DNA from: Cloacimonetes bacterium UBA5835
GTDB lineage: Bacteria > Cloacimonadota > Cloacimonadia > Cloacimonadales > Cloacimonadaceae
Assembly (NCBI GenBank): GCA_002432865.1
Contig: DJGX01000009.1
Coordinates: 62,001-126,000, forward strand
DNA length: 64,000 nucleotides
Direction of reading: 5' to 3'
Every line of letters begins with the position of its first letter. The first letter of the stretch is position 1. Under the pieces are notes generated by a model. That model made no database searches. It was not told the origin of the DNA and was given only the letters and a program-made list of their open reading frames with translations. The position numbers and the translations under genes are program-made. Positions 8,966 to 17,227 of this stretch are shown here, in pieces.

Positions 8966-9898
8966 TCATAAAAATTCTAGAACATCCTTAAGAGCATGAA
9001 CTGGATGCTTTAATAATCTCAAGTAGGGACTCAAATAAAACTGTTCCCAATTCATAATTTTGCTTCCGTCCATTTTAGTCCTTTGCCAGCGACTATCTCC
9101 TGAACGGTTATCTCCTAGTTTGTAGCTAATTCCGAAAGTTGCAGAAAGCTTTATTTTTTCGATAAGTTTGGATTCGACAGCTGTTGCAGCAGGACGACCA
9201 TAAGGGTAAGCAAAATATCTATGGCAAGGTAAATTAACCTCTTCCATCAAAGAAAAACACTGCTCAAGTTCATTATATGCTTCTATATAACTTAAACGAG
9301 AAAAATCCGGATGTGACCAGCTGTGAATTCCCAATTCCACACCCGCATCAAGTAAACTTTCAAGCTGAGAAATAGAAAGGAAGGGTTTATGATTATTCAG
9401 ATAGTCCTTCTCACTGAAAGGCATAATCTCGTTCCAAAGAGAATTAGCGATCTCATCCTTATCAGACATGCTAACGCAAGAGAATAACGATGCTGGCGTT
9501 GCTCCGGGAACATAGTTGTCAATTATTAATGCAAGCTTTTCTGATGAACAATACTGTTTTAATAAAATGAGTTTATGATTCCAAGCCATTTCTCTGTTAT
9601 CTATGCATTTACCAATTAAAAATAGTGTGGGTTTTATTTTATATTCTTTGCTCAGATACATTAATACTGGATAATTTACTGCAAAACCATCATCGAAACT
9701 AATAACAAGATCTTTGCCATCAAATTGTTGGGGATCTGCCAACACTTCACTTAAAGGACGGAAATTATATCCTTTTTGCTGAAATGCTCTCAATTGTGTA
9801 AAAAAACTGGATACACTTATACCCTGCGGATAAATCTCTGGAAAACTATCCGCGACTATATGGTAATAAAGTACTTTTGGGGAAGTAGCTATCTTCAT
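8966..9898 (-). CDS. polysaccharide deacetylase family protein (CE4/NodB)
   Basis: A 310-residue NodB-homology protein, predicted to remove N-acetyl groups from a polysaccharide using a divalent metal. The motif SFDDGF near residue 80 supplies the catalytic Asp and metal Asp; HSWSH near 195 supplies the two metal histidines; FAYPYG near 229 is the usual third motif. No signal peptide is evident, so it may act in the cytoplasm or on lipid-linked intermediates, as some YadE-like members may. The ATG has an AAAGGA site 8 bases upstream. It stands alone between gene-free spacers, with a TTGACA hexamer 50 bases before the start. The substrate cannot be told from sequence. Confidence 0.88.
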   Translation of the reverse strand: MKIATSPKVLYYHIVADSFPEIYPQGISVSSFFTQLRAFQQKGYNFRPLSEVLADPQQFDGKDLVISFDDGFAVNYPVLMYLSKEYKIKPTLFLIGKCIDNREMAWNHKLILLKQYCSSEKLALIIDNYVPGATPASLFSCVSMSDKDEIANSLWNEIMPFSEKDYLNNHKPFLSISQLESLLDAGVELGIHSWSHPDFSRLSYIEAYNELEQCFSLMEEVNLPCHRYFAYPYGRPAATAVESKLIEKIKLSATFGISYKLGDNRSGDSRWQRTKMDGSKIMNWEQFYLSPYLRLLKHPVHALKDVLEFL

Positions 9899-10504
9899 AT
9901 TATTAATCCTTTAATGTCATCATATCCATTTATACAGATTAAGCTAACTGTCAAGTATCTTGTATTTAGCTTTTTCCATAGTAATGAGGGATTACTACAA
10001 CCTGATATCTGTTTTCCTTGCATAGAATATGTTATGCTTATTACTCAAAACAGCTTGGTTAAAAGCTTTGCGGTTGCCTATACGGAAAAACACTGAAAGC
10101 ATTTCCGTTTGAAAAGAGAATTATAGATTAGTATAATTATTGCTGAGATATAAGTACCAAATACTACAAGAACATTTTATTATAGCAAGTTGTGACTTTT
10201 TGTACAGTACGAAAAGGGAAACAGCATTTCAATACATATTAGTTATTGTTGTACATTTTCCTTTAACCATTCTTAGAAAAGAGGGATACTGTTGTTTTCT
10301 AACTATTTTATATATTTATGGGTCTGCATCTTCAAAAAAAGAAACATAAAATAGGTATCCTTACAATACAATAGCCCAAATTGGATAGCTAAGTTACAAA
10401 AGAGAGATAAATGGAATATTAATTGCATTTATATAATATCACAGTTTGGTGGTTAATGGCACCCAGCTTAAAGTGCATAAATATAATTAATAACAGGGGA
10501 GTAA
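9899..10504. other. gene-free spacer between divergent genes
   Basis: About 600 bases separating the deacetylase from the polymer-synthase operon. Short open frames here have no family signature, no good start site and unusual composition, so none is called. It should hold both divergent promoters. A TGGCAC at 10457-10462 recalls a sigma-54 -24 box, but the matching -12 element is missing. Confidence 0.55.
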
Positions 10505-11695
10505 ATGACTGTTCTGATAATAGTGACGCTGATATTGATAACCCATTGGATTATAGAATATCAAAGACATTTAAAAAATGTTCGAGCTATACCTATTCGA
10601 ATACATGTAAATGGGACGCGTGGGAAATCCAGTGTTACCCGTTTGATTGCAGCTGGTTTAAGGGAAGGGGGTAAAACTACAGTCGCAAAAACTACTGGAA
10701 CTTTACCTCGAGTTATTCTTCCTGATGGACGCGAAGCTGCCGTAATCAGGCTAATGGGTGCAAACATAATTGAACAGAAATACATTTTTCGTCATGCTGT
10801 AAAGCACAATCCAGATGCTATTGTAATTGAGTGTATGGCTGTAAACCCCGTTTTACAATGGATAACAGAACGTAAGTTTATTCGTAGTACAATTAGTGTA
10901 ATAACAAATTGCCGGGAAGACCATCTTGATTTAATGGGTTCTACTGTTCAAAGTGTTACTATGTGTTTAAGTAATACAATTCCCAAACATGGAGTTTGCT
11001 ATACAGCAGAAGATGAACAGTTTTCACTATTGAAAAAAGTAGCCGAGCAAAGACGATGCCGTATTCATAAAATTCGTCCTATGGATGTGACTCAAGAGGA
11101 ATTAGATAAATTTCGTTATATTGAGCACGCAGAAAATGTTCAACTTGCGCTTGCAGTTTGTGCAGAAGCAGGAATTGAGAGAGAAATAGCTTTACATGGT
11201 ATGCAGAAGGCAACTCCTGATCCTGGGGCTTTAACGAAATACAAAATACAGGATGGAAACAAAACTCTATTTTTTTATAATGTCTTTGCCGCTAATGATC
11301 CCCAATCCACAGTAGGAATAATTAAGATGGTTACTGGTCATTTGCAGAATGTGGAAAAAATTATAATTTTGAACAGTAGAGCAGATCGTCTCTTTCGTAG
11401 CCATCAATTAGTGGATGCTGTGAAAGATCTCGATTTCTCTTATCTTTTACTAACTGGAGAAATTCCTGAAAAAGTTGAATCTTATTGTTTGCAAGCCGGT
11501 ATTCCTAAAGAAAAAATCATCCCTTTAGGTGAACCTTTACCAGAAGTTATTTATAAGAAGGTTATAGAGCTTACTAACAGCGAATCCCACATTTTGGGAA
11601 TAGGAAACATAGCAGGCGATATTAAATATGGGGCACAGATAGTTGCTCATTTCAAGCATAAAATGAAAGAGAATATAGAAAGGAGCCGGATGTGA
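10505..11695 (+). CDS. pgsB: poly-gamma-glutamate synthase subunit PgsB/CapB
   Basis: A Mur-ligase-type amide ligase, 396 residues, that in the known system polymerises glutamate with ATP at the inner membrane. It begins with a membrane segment (residues 1-15), then the P-loop NGTRGKSSVTRL near 35-46, VAKTTGTLPR, IECMAVNP and TNCREDHLDLMG, all characteristic of CapB. An AGGGGAG site precedes the ATG. Its stop overlaps the GTG start of pgsC (GTGA), which implies translational coupling and a joint complex. The actual monomer here is not known; poly-gamma-glutamate is inferred from the family. Confidence 0.95.
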   Translation: MTVLIIVTLILITHWIIEYQRHLKNVRAIPIRIHVNGTRGKSSVTRLIAAGLREGGKTTVAKTTGTLPRVILPDGREAAVIRLMGANIIEQKYIFRHAVKHNPDAIVIECMAVNPVLQWITERKFIRSTISVITNCREDHLDLMGSTVQSVTMCLSNTIPKHGVCYTAEDEQFSLLKKVAEQRRCRIHKIRPMDVTQEELDKFRYIEHAENVQLALAVCAEAGIEREIALHGMQKATPDPGALTKYKIQDGNKTLFFYNVFAANDPQSTVGIIKMVTGHLQNVEKIIILNSRADRLFRSHQLVDAVKDLDFSYLLLTGEIPEKVESYCLQAGIPKEKIIPLGEPLPEVIYKKVIELTNSESHILGIGNIAGDIKYGAQIVAHFKHKMKENIERSRM

Positions 11696-12147
11696 TTGAT
11701 ACAATAGTTCAAGCCGCGGTTGGAATGGGGGTAATTGTCTCACTAATGTTCAGTGAATTACTTGGTGCTTCTGCAGGGGGTATAGTAGTACCAGGGTATA
11801 TTGCCTTGTATCTGGATAAGCCTTTGCAGATAATAGGCACCCTAATTATTAGTTTAATCACTTGGGGAATTATCCGTATAATTAGTAGTTTTACTCTTAT
11901 GTTTGGTAAAAGGCGTATGGTTCTAAGTATATTAATAGGTTTTATCCTAGGATGGGCCTCACGCATTTTTGTATTTCAAGATATTACCGTTCACCAGTTG
12001 CAGATGCAATCTATAGGTTATATCATACCAGGACTTATTGCCAATTGGTTTGAGCGTCAAGGTTTTTGGAAAACCGTATCTTCAATGGGTATAGCAGCAA
12101 TACTTGTTCGACTTGCCCTGATGGTAATATTTAATGGAGAGATATAA
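11692..12147 (+). CDS. pgsC: poly-gamma-glutamate synthase membrane subunit PgsC/CapC
   Basis: A 151-residue membrane protein with about five hydrophobic segments, matching the CapC/PgsC family in length and in the opening LLGASAGGIVVPGYIAL segment. It starts with GTG inside the end of pgsB, with AAGGAG about 7 bases upstream. PgsC forms the membrane core with PgsB. Because it follows pgsB directly and precedes the third system gene by two bases, the three are almost certainly one transcription unit. Confidence 0.93.
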   Translation: MIDTIVQAAVGMGVIVSLMFSELLGASAGGIVVPGYIALYLDKPLQIIGTLIISLITWGIIRIISSFTLMFGKRRMVLSILIGFILGWASRIFVFQDITVHQLQMQSIGYIIPGLIANWFERQGFWKTVSSMGIAAILVRLALMVIFNGEI

Positions 12148-12149
12148 TT

Positions 12150-13271
12150 ATGTATCGCCCTTCACTGAAATCTGATCGTTCCCTGATAATTCTATTGATA
12201 TTAGCCATTGTGTTATTTTATATTGCACAAAGCAGTTATCTACACATCAAATCAGATAATTATGAATTAAAGATAGCTGCTGCCAATTTGATGAAAGCAT
12301 CAATTGATTCGTTAACTGCAGAAATAAATCGACGAGGGATAGAAATTGACCCGATAGATGATCCGTTAAAAACCGGTTTAATAGGAAACCGTCTTAGTTC
12401 TATTACAACAGATAGAGGTCTATTGTCTGAAAAACAAGCTGCTATAAATCCTAATATATCTGCTATCTTTGTTGAAGAACTATCCAAACTGAAACTTATG
12501 CCTGGAGATTGTATAGCTGTAGGAATAACGGGAAGCAATCCTGCTGTAAATATTGCTCTGTATTCTGCGATACAAGTAATGGAACTTAATCCCAAAATAG
12601 TTGTTTCTTTATCTTCAGCTTCTTATGGAGCTAACCGTCCGGAACTTACATGGTTAGATATGGAAAACATATTAAAGGAAAAAGGATTAATTAATTTTAA
12701 ATCTGCCTACGCCTCCTTTGGGGGAAAAGAAGATTTGGGAATTGGTTTATCCGATAACGGGATTAAAGCACTACGAGATGCAATGCAAAGAAATAATGTT
12801 CCTCTATTAATAGGTAATAATCTGGATGATAACATTTCTCTTAGAATGGCCGCTTATGATGAAATGTTACCAGAAGGTCAACGCTACAAAGCATTTATAA
12901 ATATTGGAACCGGTATCGCCAATGTGGGTAGCGAACCCAATGCCAATCTCATTCCGGAAGGTATCAACCGAAATTTAGCTGAACATAGTTATGAAAAAGA
13001 AGGGGTGATGATTAAAATGGCGAAAAACAATATACCGGTATTACATTTTCGCCGTATTTTACGTTGGGCTAAAAGATATGGTCTTCCTACTTCTTTTGAT
13101 ACTATACCAAAAGTGGGACAGGGGAAAATGTTTAGTTCACTTGTTCATAATCAAACCGTCAATATTATTTGTCTGGCTATCTTAGTTATTGCTATTGCGA
13201 TGGTAATCATATTTGATAGACACGATCGCAGGTTTATGGCTAACATAGTAGATCCGGACGAAGAACTGTAA
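12150..13271 (+). CDS. poly-gamma-glutamate system protein (PgsW-like, third component)
   Basis: A 373-residue protein with one membrane segment at about 10-30, a large soluble middle, and a second segment at about 338-360, so the middle is probably periplasmic. It resembles the family named 'poly-gamma-glutamate system protein' that accompanies capB and capC in diderm bacteria (recalled, not searched). Visible stretches such as IAVGITGSNPAVNIALYS and AFINIGTGIANVGSE recall sugar- or nucleotide-binding folds, but no catalytic motif is recognised. It starts two bases after pgsC. Role probably in export or chain handling at the inner membrane; inference from location. Confidence 0.75.
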   Translation: MYRPSLKSDRSLIILLILAIVLFYIAQSSYLHIKSDNYELKIAAANLMKASIDSLTAEINRRGIEIDPIDDPLKTGLIGNRLSSITTDRGLLSEKQAAINPNISAIFVEELSKLKLMPGDCIAVGITGSNPAVNIALYSAIQVMELNPKIVVSLSSASYGANRPELTWLDMENILKEKGLINFKSAYASFGGKEDLGIGLSDNGIKALRDAMQRNNVPLLIGNNLDDNISLRMAAYDEMLPEGQRYKAFINIGTGIANVGSEPNANLIPEGINRNLAEHSYEKEGVMIKMAKNNIPVLHFRRILRWAKRYGLPTSFDTIPKVGQGKMFSSLVHNQTVNIICLAILVIAIAMVIIFDRHDRRFMANIVDPDEEL

Positions 13272-13283
13272 GGGATAATAAAA

Positions 13284-14105
13284 ATGCATAAACATCATTT
13301 TTCTATCATACTAATCATCCTTTTTGCCAATATACTCTTTGCGCAGACAGCGAATCGATATAAGGTTCTTCCTTTCGATAATCCAGGCACTAAACGCCTT
13401 CTTAAAACAGAAACAGGAAACTATTATTATTACCGCAGTTTACCTGAAAGAGCATTAATACTAAATACTACCGGAGTTGATAAAATTGAAATCCGCAGTT
13501 TTAGTTACGGCGAAGTGCGTAAACCTGAAATTGTTTCTGTTATTGGTAAAGAACGGAAAGTTTATCAACTATCGTTGAAAGAAAAGAAGGGCGATTATTA
13601 TATCTATAATCCCTTCACATTAGATATTCCTGAAGGCACTAAAGAGATAAAAGTAATTTGCTATGACCGCTCTATATATATGAGGGCTTTTAGTGTTTTA
13701 CCACCTAAACCTGCCAAACCTAAAAAACAACCGAACCTTGTTATAAAAGCACATAGTGGAGTGGTTAGTGTGCAGCATAATAGCTCAAGCACAGATTATT
13801 ATAGCTTTATGCCTGATCAACCTTTTAAGTTCACTATTAATAATGGTCGAAATGCCTATGTTTATATTCGTCCTCGTTTATTGGATAGGTCTTTACCTCA
13901 ACTGGGAGTTTATGTAAATGGCGAATTGGTTGAAGTGATAGATTTTACCTATAAGCGCACTACAAAATATCATAGCCAGGGTATCAACAACTTGGGGATT
14001 GCCAAAAAAATCGTTTTACCGGAAAATACTAACAGTACCAATTATGAGTTGCGTGCTCTAAGTGATCATTTATTCCTTGCAAAACCTGTTCTATTGAAGA
14101 AGTAG
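13284..14105 (+). CDS. exported protein of the polymer locus, unknown function
   Basis: A 273-residue protein with a clear signal peptide (hydrophobic residues 6-20, cleavage likely after FAQ) and a beta-rich mature part. No family is recognised. It has an AAGGG ribosome site and starts 12 bases after the third polymer gene, with the beta-barrel gene 9 bases further on, so it belongs to the same operon. Position suggests a periplasmic or outer-membrane-associated helper in polymer export, such as a link between inner-membrane synthase and outer-membrane channel; this is inference only. Confidence 0.75.
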   Translation: MHKHHFSIILIILFANILFAQTANRYKVLPFDNPGTKRLLKTETGNYYYYRSLPERALILNTTGVDKIEIRSFSYGEVRKPEIVSVIGKERKVYQLSLKEKKGDYYIYNPFTLDIPEGTKEIKVICYDRSIYMRAFSVLPPKPAKPKKQPNLVIKAHSGVVSVQHNSSSTDYYSFMPDQPFKFTINNGRNAYVYIRPRLLDRSLPQLGVYVNGELVEVIDFTYKRTTKYHSQGINNLGIAKKIVLPENTNSTNYELRALSDHLFLAKPVLLKK

Positions 14106-14114
14106 AGATAAATT

Positions 14115-15266
14115 ATGTCGAATTCAAACTCTAAAATTCCTTCCGTTGATACAAAACCTGATATGATTAAAGAACTAAAAGAAATAGTAGATTCAAATGA
14201 ATCCTCTTCATCAACGATGCAAGAGAAAAGAAATATACCAAAAAAGCATAAAATAAGAAGGAAAACCAGTATCCGACCTATTATTATGCTGCTTTCTTTA
14301 TGCCTTTTCTTAGGCTTCATAGATATTGATGCACAAATTACAGCTTCTGTAAAGATTGGAGCTACTTATTCAGATAATGTATTTCATCTATCTGAATATG
14401 ATATTAATCGTTTTGACGACCATCACCCGAATCTGGATTTTGTGGATACAATGGATGATTTAACTCTTAGCACTCGCATTGAACTGGGTTATCCTATGTC
14501 TTATCGTTGGTGGAAATTTACCCCTTCTATAACAAGTACTCTATCTCAAAATATTAGTAATGAAGATAAATATCGCTACGATTGGGCAGCTAAATTCAGG
14601 GTGGATAGATATTATTGGAATTGCAGCATTCAGTATGCAAGCAGTCCTTATATCTACTTTCGTCATTTTATTGATACGGACGGAACTAAAGAGCTTGAAA
14701 AATACAATTATAGCCGGGATACATTTCGGGGAGACCTAGCTGTAAAACCATTTCCTAAAACGACACTGAAAGCAGATCTGCGCTATGATATATATCGTTA
14801 TAATGAATATTTCACCGAAGCTGATGGTAAGGCTTTTGCTGAAGAATTGGGCGTAAGTTATAAATTTCCCTATTTTACTATAGAAGGTTCTTATGCCTAT
14901 CGAGATTTCAGCTGCGATAAACGAATTGAAAATAAAGATTGCTCCTATCAAAGTAATACCTACAAAGGAAAGATTGTTTTACCGAAAATGCCGCTGGAAT
15001 CAAAAAGTGAAACTCTTTGGCAACCTTCACTAACACTCAATTATGAACAGAAATATTACCAGGGAGGAGGTTCTTGGTATGGTGGTAGAGCCGATTATAC
15101 TTATACATTATCAGCTGGAATGAATATATTATTTTCACCAAAGTGGAATTTATCTCTTGACTACTCTCACTTATTCAGAAATGTAGAAACTGATAATGAA
15201 TCAGTGTTGCGTTTGAAAGAATATAATGAAAATCGTTTAAGCGCTGCTCTCAGATTCAAATTTTGA
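14115..15266 (+). CDS. predicted outer-membrane beta-barrel protein
   Basis: A 383-residue protein whose mature part has alternating aromatic and polar residues and repeated Tyr-rich strands, and which ends in Phe (LSAALRFKF), as many outer-membrane barrels do. The hydrophobic export segment lies unusually deep, about residues 57-75, behind a charged Ser/Lys-rich stretch of some 55 residues. A start nearer the signal would look more normal, but the ATG at 14115 has the better upstream site and the internal ATG near 14218 has none. It follows the exported 273-residue protein closely. A role as the outer-membrane pore or anchor for the polymer is inferred from context; the family is not recognised. 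Confidence 0.72.
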   Translation: MSNSNSKIPSVDTKPDMIKELKEIVDSNESSSSTMQEKRNIPKKHKIRRKTSIRPIIMLLSLCLFLGFIDIDAQITASVKIGATYSDNVFHLSEYDINRFDDHHPNLDFVDTMDDLTLSTRIELGYPMSYRWWKFTPSITSTLSQNISNEDKYRYDWAAKFRVDRYYWNCSIQYASSPYIYFRHFIDTDGTKELEKYNYSRDTFRGDLAVKPFPKTTLKADLRYDIYRYNEYFTEADGKAFAEELGVSYKFPYFTIEGSYAYRDFSCDKRIENKDCSYQSNTYKGKIVLPKMPLESKSETLWQPSLTLNYEQKYYQGGGSWYGGRADYTYTLSAGMNILFSPKWNLSLDYSHLFRNVETDNESVLRLKEYNENRLSAALRFKF

Positions 15267-15281
15267 GCATAGAGGTTTAAA

Positions 15282-15617
15282 ATGGTATTTAAGAAGGAAA
15301 GCGATCCAAAGAAAATAAAGGAATTCCTAACTTTAGTGGAAAATCCCAAAGTGGAATTGCGACGCTATAAAAGACCCGTTCTGGTTTGGGCTGTTCAAGA
15401 GGGAACTGTATATTATTCATTTTGGGAAGATGACCTCCTATCACGGTATGGGCTGGAAAATGTTGACGGTTGGGATTTCGAAGAAGACCTTCTTTTCTGT
15501 CCGGACTGGGTAGAAGATAGCGACGAAGAAGATTTGGACGATATTGATCTGGACGAAGATGATATTGAAGAATTAAACCGTTTCTTTCATATAAATCATG
15601 ATGATAAGGATAAATAA
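15282..15617 (+). CDS. small acidic protein of unknown function
   Basis: 111 residues with no recognised domain. The first two thirds are mixed and soluble; the end is extremely acidic (VEDSDEEDLDDIDLDEDD) before a short FFHINHDDKDK tail. An AGAGGT site lies before the ATG, and its stop overlaps the gpsA start in a TAATG junction, so it is a real, coupled gene. The acidic tail may bind metal or a basic partner. Not related by sequence to its neighbours as far as can be seen. Confidence 0.7.
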   Translation: MVFKKESDPKKIKEFLTLVENPKVELRRYKRPVLVWAVQEGTVYYSFWEDDLLSRYGLENVDGWDFEEDLLFCPDWVEDSDEEDLDDIDLDEDDIEELNRFFHINHDDKDK

Positions 15618-16624
15618 TGCGTATAGCTATCCTTGGAGGTGGGGGATGGGGACTAGCATTATCAGCATTGCTATCAGAAAATGGACATCAAGTTTTAGTT
15701 TGGGAATTTAATCCTGTATATATAACACTGTTAAAAGAAACCCATTCCAACCCACATCTGTTACCAGAAATCACTATTCCTGGAGAAGTTGATTTTTCTA
15801 ATGATTTTAAAGATATTGTCATTTTTTCTCCGGAAATAGTTATCTTAGCTACTCCTTCACAGTTTTTAAGAACAACCTTACAGAATACCCCAGATTCTTT
15901 ATGGCATAGCCCATCTTTAAAAGCGATTGTGAATGTAGCAAAAGGTATCGAAGAAGACAGTTTGAAAACCCTTGATATCGTAATAAAAGATGAATTGCCT
16001 TTTTTTCCAGAAAACAAGATTTGTGCTTTATCCGGTCCTTCTCATGCAGAAGAAGTTGCCAGGAAAATTCCTACAACGGTAGTTATTGCGGGTAGCGATG
16101 AAGATTTACTTTGCCAATTACAAATTGTTTTTAGTAATTCTTATTTTCGAGTATATCGTAATTCAGACCTTGTCGGAGTGGAAATTGGAGGTGCTGTAAA
16201 AAACATAATCTCCATAGCTGCAGGTATAATTTACGGTTTGAACTTTGGAGATAACACAATCGGAGCATTACTAACCAGAGGAATTGTGGAAATTCAACGT
16301 TTGGGAATTACTTTATCAGCGCGTCCGGAAACCTTTTTAGGACTTTCAGGTTTGGGAGATTTAATAACTACAGCTACTTCACCTCATAGTAGAAATAGGT
16401 ATGTTGGAATGGAGATTGGAAAAGGGAAGAAACTATTTGATATTATATCACAAATGGAAATGGTGGCTGAAGGAGTTACTACTACCCGCAGTGTTTATCT
16501 GCTTGCTAAAAAAATGCAAGTGGAAATGCCTATTGTTGAGAAAGTATATCAGGTTCTTTATGAAGACGAAGATCCCAGAAAGGCAATTGTAGAATTAATG
16601 ACTCGCGAACTGAAAGCAGAATAA
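15617..16624 (+). CDS. gpsA: NAD(P)H-dependent glycerol-3-phosphate dehydrogenase
   Basis: Makes sn-glycerol-3-phosphate from dihydroxyacetone phosphate for phospholipid synthesis in the cytoplasm. The 335 residues open with the Rossmann motif ILGGGGWGLALSALL, contain GPSHAEEVA near 138 and the catalytic-domain block VGAVKN-like EIGGAVKNIISIAAG followed by ALLTRGIVEI. Length is typical. It shares one base with the preceding acidic protein gene and is the last gene before a 600-base spacer. Its presence in a polymer operon may be incidental. Confidence 0.95.
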   Translation: MRIAILGGGGWGLALSALLSENGHQVLVWEFNPVYITLLKETHSNPHLLPEITIPGEVDFSNDFKDIVIFSPEIVILATPSQFLRTTLQNTPDSLWHSPSLKAIVNVAKGIEEDSLKTLDIVIKDELPFFPENKICALSGPSHAEEVARKIPTTVVIAGSDEDLLCQLQIVFSNSYFRVYRNSDLVGVEIGGAVKNIISIAAGIIYGLNFGDNTIGALLTRGIVEIQRLGITLSARPETFLGLSGLGDLITTATSPHSRNRYVGMEIGKGKKLFDIISQMEMVAEGVTTTRSVYLLAKKMQVEMPIVEKVYQVLYEDEDPRKAIVELMTRELKAE

Positions 16625-17227
16625 AAGGGCTGATTAATTTCATCTTAGAGATTAGTTAAAGATATTATATTCGGATAATATTCTATACCAGTGTCTTATT
16701 ATTGAATGATTAGGTATAGGTTTCTCCAAACGATAATGATGAAAACAAGGAAATGTTCTCAAAGTTTACTTATACCAGATAGCTTAATTTGGATATGTGA
16801 AAGCGAAATGGTATTAGCCACTCTTCCATCTGAAAATTGCAGAGCCGATATCAGAACTGGATTAGCATAATACGAATCATAACTTCTTTAGGGTTATAGA
16901 TAATCTCTATATTGGATAAGGACATAGTTTACTTCTTCATAATAAGCTCTTTAAAAAATATGGAACCATTTATGATATAGATTGCCCAAGACAGAATGAT
17001 ACCTTTTTATTGTCTATTTTATCTTCTACGATCCTTGTGGAGAACTAATCCCAGTTTTCAATAGTCAGCAGATAAGACATTATATAATATTAGCTTATAT
17101 AATATTTATATTGGCTTACGGGGGAGGCAAATGAAAGAAAACAAATACGCTTGTCTGGCTTAAAAAATGCTTTATTTTATGTTCTGAATATAGCAATAAG
17201 CAATAAATAGGGGAAGGGGAGGATAGA
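16625..17227. other. gene-free spacer upstream of the CapA-domain gene
   Basis: About 600 bases without a credible gene or RNA on either strand. The right end is AT-rich, with partly repeated TTATATAATATT stretches around 17090-17110 that may hold the promoter of the next gene; no clear -35/-10 pair could be settled. Confidence 0.55.

Noticed and set aside
9776..10349. Two open frames in the spacer before pgsB
   Set aside because: The first overlaps the deacetylase on the other strand, neither has a good start site or a recognisable domain.
10457..10474. Sigma-54-like promoter before pgsB
   Set aside because: The TGGCAC half is perfect but the -12 half reads TTAA instead of TTGC, whose GC is needed.
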